Part shown: piece after piece, positions 8,640 to 18,112 of the stretch
Layout: every line of letters begins with the position of its first letter
Position numbering within the stretch: position 1 is the first letter of the stretch
Assembly: GCF_020991365.1 (NCBI RefSeq)
Contig: NZ_JAJLRA010000011.1
Coordinates: 92,154 to 156,153 of the forward strand
DNA from: Streptacidiphilus sp. ASG 303
Lineage (GTDB): Bacteria > Actinomycetota > Actinomycetes > Streptomycetales > Streptomycetaceae
Length of the DNA stretch: 64,000 bases
Direction: 5' to 3'
Position numbers and translations under genes: made by a program
The notes under the pieces: generated by a model
Databases searched by the model: none
The model's input: the letters and a program-made list of their open reading frames with translations, nothing else
Told to the model about the DNA's origin: nothing

Positions 8640-10307
8640 GTGGGCAGAGCGGCGAAGGTCACGGTCGGGGCGGTGTGCGCCGGGATGCTCTCGGTCGCCG
8701 GGTACGGGGTCGCGAACATCGCGGGGGCGCTGACCGGAGGCCACCGCGGGAGCGCTCCCGCCGCCCGGGCGACGGCCACGGGCGACGGCCGGCAGGCCGC
8801 GTCCGGCGAGGCGCCCTCGGCCGGCCAGGCCCGGCAGGCCGCGCAGTCCTTCCTCGCCGCCTGGGCGAAGGGCGACACCGCGGACGCCGCCGGACTGACC
8901 GACGACCCCGCCGCCGCCGCGGACGGCCTGGCCGGCTACCACGACGACCTGCACCTGGACTCCCTCACCCTCGCCCCCACGGCCGGAACCCCCGCCGCCA
9001 CCCCGCACGACCCCCCGCTGCCGGGCTCGGTCGCGGTCGGCTTCCACGCCGGGGCCCGGCTGTCCGGCCTCGGCACCTGGGCGTACGACGGGACGGTGCG
9101 GGTGGTGCGGACCACCGACGGCGGGGCGAAGGTGCACTGGTCGCCCTCGGTGCTCCACCCCCGCCTGACCGGCCAGACCGCCCTGCGGGCCCGGGACCTG
9201 CCGCCCGCCCCGCCGCGGATCACCGACCGCGACGGGAGGCCGGTCGACGCCTACCCCTCGCTGAAGGCCCTCGCGGGCGACCTGCAGGAGGCGCTCCGTG
9301 CGCGGCCCGACGACGGCACCCCCGGTAAGGGGGTGGTGATCGCGGGCGCCGAGAGCGGCGACACCCTGGCGGTCCTGCACACCTTCCGGAGGTCGAGGCC
9401 CGGCCGGGGGCTGCGGCTCACCGTCGACGGCCGCCTGCAGGCCGCGGCCGAGCGCGCGGTCGCCGAGCAGGGCCGCGGCGGCAGCCGGCTCGCCTCCCTC
9501 GTGGCCGTCGAGGCCTCCACCGGGCGCATCCTCGCGGTGGCCAACTCCCAGCCCTTCAACGCCGCCTTCCAGGGCGCCACCGCCCCCGGCTCCACGATGA
9601 AGATCGTCACCGCGGCCGCGCTGCTGGAGCACGGCGTCTCCCCCGGCGCCGCCGCCCCCTGCAGGGCGCACCTGTACGTGGACGGCAAGGAGTTCCACAA
9701 CGTCGAGGGCAGCGCCATCCCCGGGGCCACCCTGCGGGACGACTTCGCCGCCTCCTGCAACACCGGCTTCATCGCCCTGCGCGACCGGCTCGGCGACGGC
9801 GACCTCGCCGCCGAGGCCCGCGACGTCTTCGGCCTCGGCATGACCTGGCACACCGGCGTGCCCAACCGGGACGGGCAGGTCCCCCCCACCGGCGGCGACG
9901 AGGTGGAGAAGGCCGCCGACATGATCGGCCAGGGCCGGGTCCAGATGAACCCGCTGGCCATGGCGTCGGTCGCGGCCACCGTCCGCTCCGGCGTCTTCCG
10001 CGAGCCGGTCCTGCTGCCGGACCTCCCCCAGCAGCCGGCCGCCCGGCCGCTGCCCGCCCGCGTGGCCGCGCAGCTGCGCGGCATGATGCGGGCCACCGCC
10101 GTGCGCGGCACCGCCGCCGGGGTGATGGCCGGCCTCGGCGGGACCGTCGGCGCCAAGACCGGCACCGCCGAGGTGGGCCGGGCCACCGACAGCTGGTTCA
10201 CGGCCTACCGGGACGGCGTGGCCGCGGCGGCCATGGTGCAGGGCGGCGGCCACGGCTCGGCCGCGGCGGGCCCGGCGGTGCGCGCCGTCCTGGCGGCGTC
10301 CCGCTGA
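8640..10307 (+). CDS. Class B penicillin-binding protein (transpeptidase)
   Basis: A 555-residue peptidoglycan DD-transpeptidase with one N-terminal membrane anchor (residues 6-30). Residues ~65-180 form an NTF2-like MecA-N domain, then a linker, then the transpeptidase with SxxK (S318-TM-K321), SxN (S372-C-N374) and KTG (K506-TG). GTG at 8640 has a GGGGGAG ribosome-binding site. It has no glycosyltransferase domain and would work with a SEDS glycosyltransferase at the outer membrane face. The domain plan resembles actinobacterial PBPs of the PBP2x/PBP2a-like group. It ends 52 bases from a convergent gene, with a shared hairpin. Confidence 0.93.
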   Translation: MGRAAKVTVGAVCAGMLSVAGYGVANIAGALTGGHRGSAPAARATATGDGRQAASGEAPSAGQARQAAQSFLAAWAKGDTADAAGLTDDPAAAADGLAGYHDDLHLDSLTLAPTAGTPAATPHDPPLPGSVAVGFHAGARLSGLGTWAYDGTVRVVRTTDGGAKVHWSPSVLHPRLTGQTALRARDLPPAPPRITDRDGRPVDAYPSLKALAGDLQEALRARPDDGTPGKGVVIAGAESGDTLAVLHTFRRSRPGRGLRLTVDGRLQAAAERAVAEQGRGGSRLASLVAVEASTGRILAVANSQPFNAAFQGATAPGSTMKIVTAAALLEHGVSPGAAAPCRAHLYVDGKEFHNVEGSAIPGATLRDDFAASCNTGFIALRDRLGDGDLAAEARDVFGLGMTWHTGVPNRDGQVPPTGGDEVEKAADMIGQGRVQMNPLAMASVAATVRSGVFREPVLLPDLPQQPAARPLPARVAAQLRGMMRATAVRGTAAGVMAGLGGTVGAKTGTAEVGRATDSWFTAYRDGVAAAAMVQGGGHGSAAAGPAVRAVLAASR

Positions 10308-10318
10308 ACCGGCCGGGA

Positions 10319-10339
10319 GGCCGGCCCGAGGGGCCGGCC
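10319..10339. terminator. Bidirectional hairpin between convergent genes
   Basis: A 9-bp perfect stem, GGCCGGCCC with loop GAG, lies between the stops of the PBP gene (10307) and the DMFase-like gene (10360). Confidence 0.6.
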
Positions 10340-10359
10340 CGAGAGGCCAGCCGCCGCGG

Positions 10360-12033
10360 TCAGGCGCCGTAGACCTCGTGCAGGTTGTCGGCGGCCGGAT
10401 GGGTGCGGCCGGCCGGTCCGGCGGCGAAGGCCCGCAGCACGTTGGCGGTGACCCGGGTGGTGAAGGCGCCGGTGCGCCCGTCCAGGCCGTGCCGCACCCC
10501 GGGCACGCCCGGCCCGGAGGCGTCCAGCGACTCCACCCACCGCATGGTGCCGGTCGCGAAGAGGCCGGAGCCGCCCGGCCGGGCGCCGTACGCGGAGTCG
10601 CTGTGGCTGCGGGTGCCGTTGCAGACCAGCGGGGAGTGCGCGAGCACCTCCAGCGGGCGCGGCGTCGGCGCCTGCGGCGTCACCCGGTCGTACTCGACGC
10701 CGACCAGCGCCCGGAAGGAGTCCCCGGCGCGCACGCCGGTGCCCTCGAACACCCAGTGGTCCGGGCGGGAGACCACGTACGGGGCCTCCACCGGGTAGCC
10801 CTCGTAGAGGACGCCGGTGAGCGAGCTCTCCGGGTCGGGCGCCGGGTCGCGGCGGAAGTCGTTGGTGACCAGGGCGTGGTCGCCGCGGGCGTAGGCCGGG
10901 TCCTGCCGGTAGTCGGCCTTGTAGCAGACGGCCAGGCGGTGCGGGCCCGCGGCGGTGGGCTCCAGGCGGATGCGGCGGAAGCAGGTGTTGGCGCCCAGCA
11001 CCGCGAGGTTCGCCCCGGCGTCGCGCGCGCGGGCGGTGCGGGCCCGCTGCTCGGGGGTCCAGTACTCGTCGTGGCCGAGCAGGACGACGGACGCGGCGCC
11101 CGCCAGCCCGTCCGGCCGGGTCGCGACGTCGATCCCGGTGGTGTACGCCAGCGGGAGGCCCAGGCGCTCGGCGAGGCAGACCAGGGGCAGTTCGTAGACC
11201 AGGAACTTCCCGGCGCCGTCCTTGGCGTACGGCCGGTCGAAGGAGACGGCGAGGGAGCGGGTGCGGAAGGCGCCGTCCGGGCCGTTGTAGAGGCTGCGCC
11301 CGCCCCACTCGTTGTACGCCTGCCAGGTCGCCGGGGCGTTGACCAGCACGGTCCGCCCGGCGGTGCGGGCCGAGCGGACGGTGAGCGGGACGTACCGCTG
11401 GGCGGTGCGCCCGTCGGCGTCCAGCCGCAGCAGGTAGCAGCCCTCGGGCCAGCCGCGGGCGGCGACGGTGAGGCTGCGCTCCCAGTCGGCGTGGACGGTG
11501 CGGGTCGCCGCGTCCAGGCGGGGGGCGCGCTGCCGGCGGCCCCGGACGCGGCCGGACTCCCAGACCAGGCGGGCGCGGGCGCCGCCGTACCAGCCCATCC
11601 GGTAGGCGCGGACGGTGAAGCCGGGGGCGGTGGTGGAGACGTGCAGGCCGAACTCCTCGCCCGGCAGGACGCTCACCCGGTCGGTGTAGCCCTCGATCGC
11701 CGACGGCGCGCCGCGGCGGGTGATCCGCCAGTCGCGGTCGCCGGGGCGGGCGCTCTCGGCGGGGGCGGCCGGTGCCGGGCGGCCCGCCGGGGTGCGGGCG
11801 GGGTGCGCGTCGCCGCCGCCGGCCGAGCAGCCCGCGGCGGCGAGGCCCGCTCCGGCCGCCAGGCCGAGGAAGCGGCGGCGGTCCGCCGCGCGGGGGGCGT
11901 CGCCGCCGTCGTCGTGCCGTCCGTTCCCCGCCGGCCCGTCCGCCGCCGGTCCGTCCGCCGTCGGCCCGTCCGCCGTCGGTCCGTTCCCCGCCGGCCCGTC
12001 CGCCGCCCGTCCGTTCTCCGCTCGTCCGTCCAC
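10360..12033 (-). CDS. Tat-exported lipoprotein, N,N-dimethylformamidase large-subunit-like domain
   Basis: A 557-residue protein from GTG at 12031-12033, which has GGAAGG 8 bases upstream; an in-frame GTG at 12127-12129 would add 32 residues but has a poorly placed ribosome-binding site. A disordered Ala/Asp/Gly/Pro repeat (residues 1-50) precedes a twin-arginine signal DRRRFLG with lipobox-like AAAGC (Cys69), so Tat export and lipidation are likely. The exported part (MGWYGG, WQAYNEWGG, SFDRPY, LGHDEYWT, GANTCFRRIR) matches the domain family named after the DMFase beta subunit. Its real substrate in streptomycetes is unknown to me. The encoding DNA of the N-terminal repeat is itself repeated. 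Confidence 0.82.
   Translation of the reverse strand: MDGRAENGRAADGPAGNGPTADGPTADGPAADGPAGNGRHDDGGDAPRAADRRRFLGLAAGAGLAAAGCSAGGGDAHPARTPAGRPAPAAPAESARPGDRDWRITRRGAPSAIEGYTDRVSVLPGEEFGLHVSTTAPGFTVRAYRMGWYGGARARLVWESGRVRGRRQRAPRLDAATRTVHADWERSLTVAARGWPEGCYLLRLDADGRTAQRYVPLTVRSARTAGRTVLVNAPATWQAYNEWGGRSLYNGPDGAFRTRSLAVSFDRPYAKDGAGKFLVYELPLVCLAERLGLPLAYTTGIDVATRPDGLAGAASVVLLGHDEYWTPEQRARTARARDAGANLAVLGANTCFRRIRLEPTAAGPHRLAVCYKADYRQDPAYARGDHALVTNDFRRDPAPDPESSLTGVLYEGYPVEAPYVVSRPDHWVFEGTGVRAGDSFRALVGVEYDRVTPQAPTPRPLEVLAHSPLVCNGTRSHSDSAYGARPGGSGLFATGTMRWVESLDASGPGVPGVRHGLDGRTGAFTTRVTANVLRAFAAGPAGRTHPAADNLHEVYGA
11919..12030 (-). repeat. Degenerate tandem repeat encoding Ala-Asp-Gly-Pro segments
   Basis: 15-base units based on gtccgccgtcggccc, with a longer 60-base period: a 28-base block at 11921-11948 recurs at 11981-12008. 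It encodes the disordered N-terminal segment ahead of the Tat signal of the neighbouring CDS. Confidence 0.7.
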
Positions 12034-12209
12034 CGCCGCTGCCGCCTTCCGTGTCCGCCCGCGGGGGCCTCCCGGGACACCGTCGCACCGGGTCGGACAG
12101 GACGTGCCCCGCGGGCCCCGCGACGTCACCCCTGCGGGTCACGGTTGCGCCGGATGCCGGGCGCGACGGCGGGAGCCGCGCGCCGGGCGGACCGGTCGGG
12201 GCTGCGGGG

Positions 12210-13919
12210 CTACGGGGCGGCGGGGGCGCGCAGGTCCAGCGGCGGGCGCGGCACCGGGACCACCGCCGCCGCGTCCTCCGCGGCGGCCCGCCCGGGGACG
12301 GCCCGGTCGGGGACTGGCCGCTCGGGGACGGCCAGGTCCACGGCGGCCCGCCGTGCGGCGCGGGCCGCCAGGCGCGGCCACAGGGCGATGAGCGCGGGCA
12401 GCGCCAGGTAGCCGAAGCGGCCGGCGGGGGCCAGCAGGAAGGCGGTGGCCAGGCCGACGGCGAGCTGGTCGGCCGCCTGCACGGCGGTGAGCGGGGGCCG
12501 CAGCAGCAGCCGGGCCGCGACCGCGCCGCCGCCCAGGCAGAGCAGCACCAGGCAGGTCGCGCTGCCGCCGGGGGCGTACGCGGCGATCAGCCGGCCCGGC
12601 AGCGGGCTGGCGGCGGGGGTGCGGACGGCGGTGAGGCCCAGCGGGAAGCGGACCACCTGCTCCAGCATCGCGCCGGGGTGGGTCAGCGCCGTCGGCAGCA
12701 CGGTCGCCGCCGCCCCCGCCACCGCGATCGCGGCGCAGCGCAGCGCGGCCCGGCGGCCGTGGGCGGCCAGCAGCAGGACGGCCGCGACCGGCAGGGCCGG
12801 CCACGCGGTCCACTTCAGGGCGCAGGCCAGGGCGAGGGCCAGGCCTGCGGCGGCGGCGCGGCCGCGGGCCGCCAGGGCGAGGGCGAGGACGCAGAACCCG
12901 GTCAGGGGCAGGTCGACGCCGCCGACCGCGAGCGGGAGGGCGACCAGCGGGGAGGCGGTGAGGACGAGCAGGGGCGAGGCGGGGCGCGGGGCGCCGGCCG
13001 GGACGGCCGGGGTGCCGTGCGGCCGCAGCAGCCGCCAGGCGGCGGCGGCGCAGAGGAGGAAGGCGGCGGCGAACCAGAGCCGGGCGTCGCCGAGCAGGCC
13101 GGTCAGGCCGCCGTCGCCCGCCGTGACGTCGGTGGTGGCGTCCCCTCCGCCGAGCAGGGCCCGGGGCAGGCCGAAGAGGGCCATCGCGGGCAGGTAGGGG
13201 TTGTAGTCGGTGACCACGGCGGGGTCCGCCAGATAGGGGCTGCCGGTGTGGAGGAGCAGCTGGGCCGACCGCTCGACGACCCCGACCTCGGACTGCCGGT
13301 GCCCCTGGAGCGCCAGCACGGCGAGGGGCAGGACGACGGCGCCGGCGAACGCGGTCCGGGCGGCGGTGCGGGCTCCGCGGGCGCGGGGCAGCAGGCCGAC
13401 GGCGAGCGCGGCGGCCAGGTAGGCGGCCGCCGCGAGCAGGCCCCAGGTGCGCTGGTTGGCCAGGCGGGAGGTCAGGGGGAAGGCGGCGGCCCAGGCCGCG
13501 GCGGCCAGGCAGGCGAGGACGCGGGCGCGGCGGCTGCCGGCCGCCCGGGTGCAGGCGGCGAGCGCGGAGCGGACCGCGGGGGACGCGGCCCGCACGGCCG
13601 GGGTCCGCGGGAGGGGCAGGGCCCGCACGGCGGCCAGGGCCCGCAGGGCGGCGGGCAGCGCCCGTGCGGCGGCCGGGGCGGGCACGGTCCGCGGGGCGGG
13701 CCGGGCCGGGCCGGGCAGGCCGCCGCCGGCGGCGCGGGGGGAGGGGACCACCGGCGCGGGCCCCGGGAGCCAGGGGCCGGGCATCCGGCGCGGCGGTGCG
13801 GTGCGGGCGGCCGTGAGGGCCGCGAGCGCTTCGAGGGGCGCGGGGTGCGGGGTGCGGCCGGTCCCGGGCCTGCGGAGGGCGGCGGCGTGCAGGCGGCCTG
13901 GCAGTCGGGTGGTCACCAT
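12210..13919 (-). CDS. Multi-spanning GT-C glycosyltransferase (GT87/DUF2029-like)
   Basis: A 569-residue integral membrane protein. The first ~130 residues are Ala/Pro/Arg-rich and cytoplasmic; then about ten hydrophobic segments follow. Features of polyprenyl-phosphate-sugar-dependent GT-C enzymes are present: an extracellular loop with HTGSPYLADPAVVTDYNPY, GGVDLPLTGFCVLALALA, ALKWTAWPALPVA and a final AGRFGYLALPALI. The acceptor is unknown. The ATG lacks a Shine-Dalgarno sequence; TAGCGT ends 8 bases upstream, so it may also be leaderless. The long N terminus could mean a later true start, for example near residue 46. Confidence 0.75.
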   Translation of the reverse strand: MVTTRLPGRLHAAALRRPGTGRTPHPAPLEALAALTAARTAPPRRMPGPWLPGPAPVVPSPRAAGGGLPGPARPAPRTVPAPAAARALPAALRALAAVRALPLPRTPAVRAASPAVRSALAACTRAAGSRRARVLACLAAAAWAAAFPLTSRLANQRTWGLLAAAAYLAAALAVGLLPRARGARTAARTAFAGAVVLPLAVLALQGHRQSEVGVVERSAQLLLHTGSPYLADPAVVTDYNPYLPAMALFGLPRALLGGGDATTDVTAGDGGLTGLLGDARLWFAAAFLLCAAAAWRLLRPHGTPAVPAGAPRPASPLLVLTASPLVALPLAVGGVDLPLTGFCVLALALAARGRAAAAGLALALACALKWTAWPALPVAAVLLLAAHGRRAALRCAAIAVAGAAATVLPTALTHPGAMLEQVVRFPLGLTAVRTPAASPLPGRLIAAYAPGGSATCLVLLCLGGGAVAARLLLRPPLTAVQAADQLAVGLATAFLLAPAGRFGYLALPALIALWPRLAARAARRAAVDLAVPERPVPDRAVPGRAAAEDAAAVVPVPRPPLDLRAPAAP

Positions 13920-14175
13920 AGCCGGTCACGCTATGCAGGGGGCGGCCGCGGCGTCGTCCCGCTGGAGGGGGTATCGGGTGTACCCCTACGGGTTGACCCG
14001 GGGCGCCCCACCGGACCCGGTGCGTCCGGTTCCGTGCCGGTGCGTCCGCCCGCCGTCGCGCCGCGTGACGGCGCCGCCCCTCCCGGCGGCCTGCGCCCGG
14101 CCCGCGTCCCGGCGCGTCCCGGCCCGGCGGACCTCGGCGGGTCCCGGCGCGCCCCGCCCGGCCGCGGCGGTCGGC

Positions 14176-14859
14176 TCAGCCCTCGCCGCCCGGGGGCGGG
14201 GTGAGGCCGTTCTCGTACGCGAAGACCACCGCCTGGGTGCGGTCGCGCAGGCCGAGCTTGGCGAGGATGCGGCCCACGTGGGTCTTCACGGTCTGCTCGG
14301 AGAGCACCAGCCGTTCGGCTATCTCGGCGTTGGACAGGCCGCGGGAGACCTCGCGGAGCACGTCCAGCTCGCGCTGGGTGAGCGCGGCGGCGGCCTCGGG
14401 GCGCAGCGCCCCGTACCGGCGGCGGCGGGCGAAGTCGGCGATCAGGCGGCGGGTGACGGAGGGGGCGAGCAGGGCCTCGCCGCGGGCGACCACCCGCACC
14501 GCGTCGATGAGGTCGCGGGCGGGGGCGTCCTTGAGGAGGAACCCGCTGGCGCCGAGGGCGAGCGCCTCGTAGACGTACTCGTCGAGGTCGAAGGTGGTGA
14601 GGATGAGGATGCGCGGGGCGCCGGGGTCGGTCTGGTCGCCGATGATGCGGCCGGTGGCGGTGAGGCCGTCCATGCCGGGCATGCGGATGTCCATCACGAC
14701 GACGTCCGGCCGCAGGCGGGCGGCGGCCTCGACGGCCTGGAGGCCGTCGCCGGCCTCGCCGACGAGCTCGATGTCGGGGGCGGAGGAGAGGAGTGCCCCG
14801 AGGCCGTCGCGCACCATCTCCTGGTCGTCGGCGAGCACCACTCTGATCGTCTGCCCCAC
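14176..14859 (-). CDS. NarL/FixJ-family response regulator
   Basis: A 227-residue regulator. The receiver domain (1-120) has acidic pair D11-D12, phosphoacceptor D57 in VVVMDIRM, T85 in ILTTFD and K107 in FLLKDAP. The LuxR-type HTH (about 155-220) contains LTQRELDVLREVSRGLSNAEIA and TVKTHVGRILAKLGLRDR. GTG at 14857-14859 has GGAGGA 5 bases upstream. It lies 35 bases downstream of its histidine kinase and is the second gene of a two-gene operon. The target promoters are unknown. Confidence 0.94.
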   Translation of the reverse strand: MGQTIRVVLADDQEMVRDGLGALLSSAPDIELVGEAGDGLQAVEAAARLRPDVVVMDIRMPGMDGLTATGRIIGDQTDPGAPRILILTTFDLDEYVYEALALGASGFLLKDAPARDLIDAVRVVARGEALLAPSVTRRLIADFARRRRYGALRPEAAAALTQRELDVLREVSRGLSNAEIAERLVLSEQTVKTHVGRILAKLGLRDRTQAVVFAYENGLTPPPGGEG

Positions 14860-14894
14860 GGGGTCCTCCTGCTGCGGTCCGCTTCCTGCGGCTC

Positions 14895-16271
14895 TCAGTC
14901 TCCCTCCCCGGGGAGGCCCGTCTGCTCGCGGGGCTCGGGCCGCGGCGGGCGCCGGGGCAGCGGGCCGTGGCGGCGCACGGCGGCCAGGTCGACGGGCAGC
15001 TCGGCCCGCACCTCGAAACCGCCGTCGGCGCCGCCGCGCGGCCCGGCGCGCAGGGTGCCGCCGAGCATGGCGACCCGCTCCCGCATGCCGACCAGGCCGT
15101 GGCCGCCCCAGGCGGCGTCGGGGACGGGCGGGCGGCCGTGGCCGCGCCCGTCGTCGCTGACCCGCACCACCACCGCGTCGCCGCGCTGGACGACCTCGAC
15201 CTCGACCCGGGCGCCGGGGGCGTGGCGGCCCGCGTTGGACAGCGCCTCCTGCACGATGCGGTAGGCAGAGACGTCGACCCCGGCGGGCGGGGTGCCGGAG
15301 GCGAGGGTGAGGGAGAGGTCGACCTGCATGCCGGCGGTGCGGGCGGTCTGCACCATGTCGGGGATCTGCCCGATGCCGGGCTGCGGGGCCAGCTCCAGGT
15401 CCTCGTCCTCCTCGCGCAGCAGCCCGATGACCCGGCGCATCTCGGTGAGGGCGGTGGTGGACGCCTCCCGGATGGCGGTGAAGCTGCGCAGCGCCTGCGG
15501 CGGCAGGCCCGGCGTCTTGTAGGGGGCGGCCTCGGCCTGGATGGCGACCATCGACATGTGGTGGGCGACGACGTCGTGCAGTTCGCGGGCGATGCGGGAG
15601 CGCTCCTCCAGCACGGCCTGGCGGGCGAGGTCGCGGCGGCGCTGCTCCTCGGCCTGGACGAGGCTGCGCTCGGCCTCGCGGCGGGAGTGGATGGCCTCGC
15701 CGAGGAGCAGGACGAGCGTGGTGATGAAGACGGCGACGGCCAGCACCAGCCAGGAGAGGCCGGTGAGCGGCACGGCGGGCAGCAGGACGACGAGGAGGAC
15801 CACGGCGATCGCGCCGAGGGAGATGCGGCGGCCGTAGGTGATGGCGCAGCCGAAGACCAGCATCAGGTAGGCGGCGCAGCCGGCCGCGGGCCACGGCCAG
15901 AACGGCTCGGGGATGCGGGGCGACTCGGCGAGGACGGTGAGCAGCATCCCGGCGGTGGCGATCCGCCAGGCGGTGAGCGGCCGTACGGGGGCGACGAGCA
16001 GCGGCAGGACCTGCAGGCTGCACAGGGCCCAGGCGAGGCCGGGCGGCACCAGGGTGGAGAGCTGGGCGGCGGCGGCGACGGCGAGGAGGAGGACGCCGGC
16101 GGCGGCGGGCACCGAGAGGGCCTTGCGCCAGAACGGGAAGGCGGGCCCGGCCAGCCGCATCGGCCGGTCCGGGGCGGACCAGGCGGCCTGCCGGACCAGG
16201 TCGAGCACGCGGGCCGCCCGCCGCAGGGCGCGGGCGTGCGGCGGGCGGGGGGCTGCGCTGGTGGTGTCCAT
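14895..16271 (-). CDS. Sensor histidine kinase, HisKA_3 family
   Basis: A 458-residue membrane kinase with about five or six N-terminal hydrophobic segments (residues 50-190), then a coiled region, the dimerisation/phosphoacceptor box with H232 in ARELHDVVAHHM, and a HATPase_c domain with N box QEALSNAGRHAPG, DDGRGHG and GHGLVGMRERVAMLGG. It lacks a large extracellular sensor domain, so it probably senses a membrane or lipid-associated signal. It is first in the operon with the response regulator. The C-terminal ~35 residues are a disordered Pro/Arg tail. Confidence 0.93.
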   Translation of the reverse strand: MDTTSAAPRPPHARALRRAARVLDLVRQAAWSAPDRPMRLAGPAFPFWRKALSVPAAAGVLLLAVAAAAQLSTLVPPGLAWALCSLQVLPLLVAPVRPLTAWRIATAGMLLTVLAESPRIPEPFWPWPAAGCAAYLMLVFGCAITYGRRISLGAIAVVLLVVLLPAVPLTGLSWLVLAVAVFITTLVLLLGEAIHSRREAERSLVQAEEQRRRDLARQAVLEERSRIARELHDVVAHHMSMVAIQAEAAPYKTPGLPPQALRSFTAIREASTTALTEMRRVIGLLREEDEDLELAPQPGIGQIPDMVQTARTAGMQVDLSLTLASGTPPAGVDVSAYRIVQEALSNAGRHAPGARVEVEVVQRGDAVVVRVSDDGRGHGRPPVPDAAWGGHGLVGMRERVAMLGGTLRAGPRGGADGGFEVRAELPVDLAAVRRHGPLPRRPPRPEPREQTGLPGEGD

Positions 16272-16346
16272 GGTGGGGTCAGCGTAGGGCCCGGGGCGGC
16301 CGCGGGGGGCGCCCCGGGCGCGCGGGGTCCGGGTGCGGGAGGGGGT

Positions 16347-17804
16347 TCAGCGGCGGGGCGCCGGGGCGGGCGCGGCGGGGGCCGCCTCGCGGCGGGCGAG
16401 GCGGGAGTGCCGGATGCCGTAGCCGAAGTAGAGCAGGGCGGCACCGGCCAGCCAGACCCCGAAGAGGGTGAAGGTGAGGCCGTGCAGCCCGTAGATCAGG
16501 TACGCGCAGAAGGCGACGCTGAGCAGCGGCACGACGGGGTAGCCGGGGACCTTGAAGCCGCGGTCGAGGTCGGGGGCGGTACGGCGGAGCACCATCACGC
16601 CGACGGAGACGACGGCGAAGGCGACCAGGGTGCCCATGCTGGTGAGGTCGGCGAGGACGTCCAGCGGGACGAAGGCGCCGAGCAGGGCGACGCCGGCGCC
16701 GACGACGACGGTGTTCCACACGGGGGTGCCGGTGCGGGGGGAGACCCGGGCGAAGCGGGCGGGGAGCATGCCGTCGCGGCCCATGGAGTACAGGATCCGG
16801 GTCTGGCCGTAGAGGACGACCAGGGTGATGCTGAAGATCGACACGATGGCGCCGAGGGCGAACATGGTGGAGGGCCAGGTGCTGCCGGTGACGTCGCGCA
16901 GGATCTGGGCGAGGCCCGCCTCCTGGCCCTCGAACCGCTGCCAGGGCTGCGCGGCGACGGCGGTGAGGGCGACGCCGACGTACAGCAGGGTGACGACGCC
17001 CAGCGAGATGAGGATCGCCAGCGGCATGGTGCGCCGGGGGTCCTTGACCTCCTCGCCGGCGGTGGAGACCGCGTCCAGGCCGATGAAGGAGAAGAAGATC
17101 GACGAGGCGGCGGCGCCGATGCCGCCGATGCCCAGCGGCGCGAAGTCGCTGAGGTTGCCGGAGTGGAAGCCGGTCAGGCCGATGCAGACGAAGAGCACCA
17201 GGATGGCCAGCTTGACGGCGACCATGGCGGCGTTGACGCGGGCGGACTCCCGGGCGCCGCGGACCAGCAGCACGCAGCACAGGGCGACCAGGACCACGGC
17301 GGGCAGGTTGACGTAGCCGCCGTGGCCGGGCGGCTGGGCGACCGCGTCGGGCAGGGTGACGCCGAGGACGTCGTGGAGGAACTCGTTGAGGTACTGCCCC
17401 CACGTGACCGTGATCGCCGAGGCGGAGACGCCGTACTCCAGCAGCAGGCAGGCGCCGACGCCGAACGCGGCGGCCTCGCCGAGGGTCGCGTAGGCGTAGG
17501 AGTAGGACGAGCCGGAGACGGGGATCGCGGAGGCCAGCTCGGCGTAGCAGAGCGCGGTGAGGCCCGCGGTGACCGCCGCGATGACGAAGGAGAGCACGAC
17601 GGCGGGCCCGGCCTCGGGCACCGCCGAGCCGAGCACGAAGAAGATGCCGGTGCCGACGGTGGCGCCGATGCCGATGGAGGTGAGCTGCCACAGCCCGATG
17701 GAGCGGCGCAGGCTGCCCCCGGTGGTGACGCCGCCCTCGGCGACGAGTGCGGAGACGGGCTTCCTGCGCAGCATGCGCTCGCCGAGGGGGGTGGTCCTGG
17801 GCAC
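16347..17804 (-). CDS. APC-superfamily amino-acid permease (CAT-like)
   Basis: A 485-residue transporter with about twelve hydrophobic segments. TM1 carries the helix-breaking GIGATVGTGIFFVLG, TM3-4 has CYAELASAIPVSGSSYSYAYATLGE, and TM6 has FFSFIGLDAVSTAGEEVKDPRR, all as in the cationic amino-acid transporter (YfnA/CAT) branch. I use GTG at 17802-17804 (VPRTTPLGERM) because GAAGGAAA lies 6 bases upstream; a longer reading is possible. The promoter region is unusually A/T-rich, with a consensus TATAAT on this strand at 17903-17908. Substrate is inferred from the family only. Confidence 0.9.
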   Translation of the reverse strand: MPRTTPLGERMLRRKPVSALVAEGGVTTGGSLRRSIGLWQLTSIGIGATVGTGIFFVLGSAVPEAGPAVVLSFVIAAVTAGLTALCYAELASAIPVSGSSYSYAYATLGEAAAFGVGACLLLEYGVSASAITVTWGQYLNEFLHDVLGVTLPDAVAQPPGHGGYVNLPAVVLVALCCVLLVRGARESARVNAAMVAVKLAILVLFVCIGLTGFHSGNLSDFAPLGIGGIGAAASSIFFSFIGLDAVSTAGEEVKDPRRTMPLAILISLGVVTLLYVGVALTAVAAQPWQRFEGQEAGLAQILRDVTGSTWPSTMFALGAIVSIFSITLVVLYGQTRILYSMGRDGMLPARFARVSPRTGTPVWNTVVVGAGVALLGAFVPLDVLADLTSMGTLVAFAVVSVGVMVLRRTAPDLDRGFKVPGYPVVPLLSVAFCAYLIYGLHGLTFTLFGVWLAGAALLYFGYGIRHSRLARREAAPAAPAPAPRR

Positions 17805-17902
17805 GACGTGTTTCCTTCGCACGGGGGGCGGGGCCGGCCGGGTCGCGGGGGCGGTACCCGGAGAAATCGGCACTGTCGTCCATGAACAGTGCAGATGTTT
17901 TT

Positions 17903-17923
17903 ATTATACGAATCATTGCATGA
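17903..17923 (-). promoter_or_regulatory. Consensus -10 TATAAT with adjoining inverted repeat, permease promoter
   Basis: The minus strand has TATAAT at 17903-17908, inside about 40 A/T-rich bases. Just upstream (17913-17923) is TCAT-TGC-ATGA, an inverted repeat in the -10/-35 spacer, suited to a repressor. No good -35 hexamer is seen. The predicted leader is about 90 bases. The rest of 17805-18112 holds nothing else I can name. Confidence 0.55.
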
Positions 17924-18112
17924 AAACACGGCGGCCCGCGCAGGGCTCCCCCGCCGGGCGCCCGGGAGACCCCGGGAGACGGGGAAAGCCGGAAAAGGCG
18001 GCTGCTAGGTTACTGAGGCCGATGGGGCAGCCACCTGCGGGGAGAAGGCACCGGAGCATGGGCGAGCGGAACGTGCGGGGCGGGAACGGCGCGGGCTCGG
18101 GCGGGGGACGGC

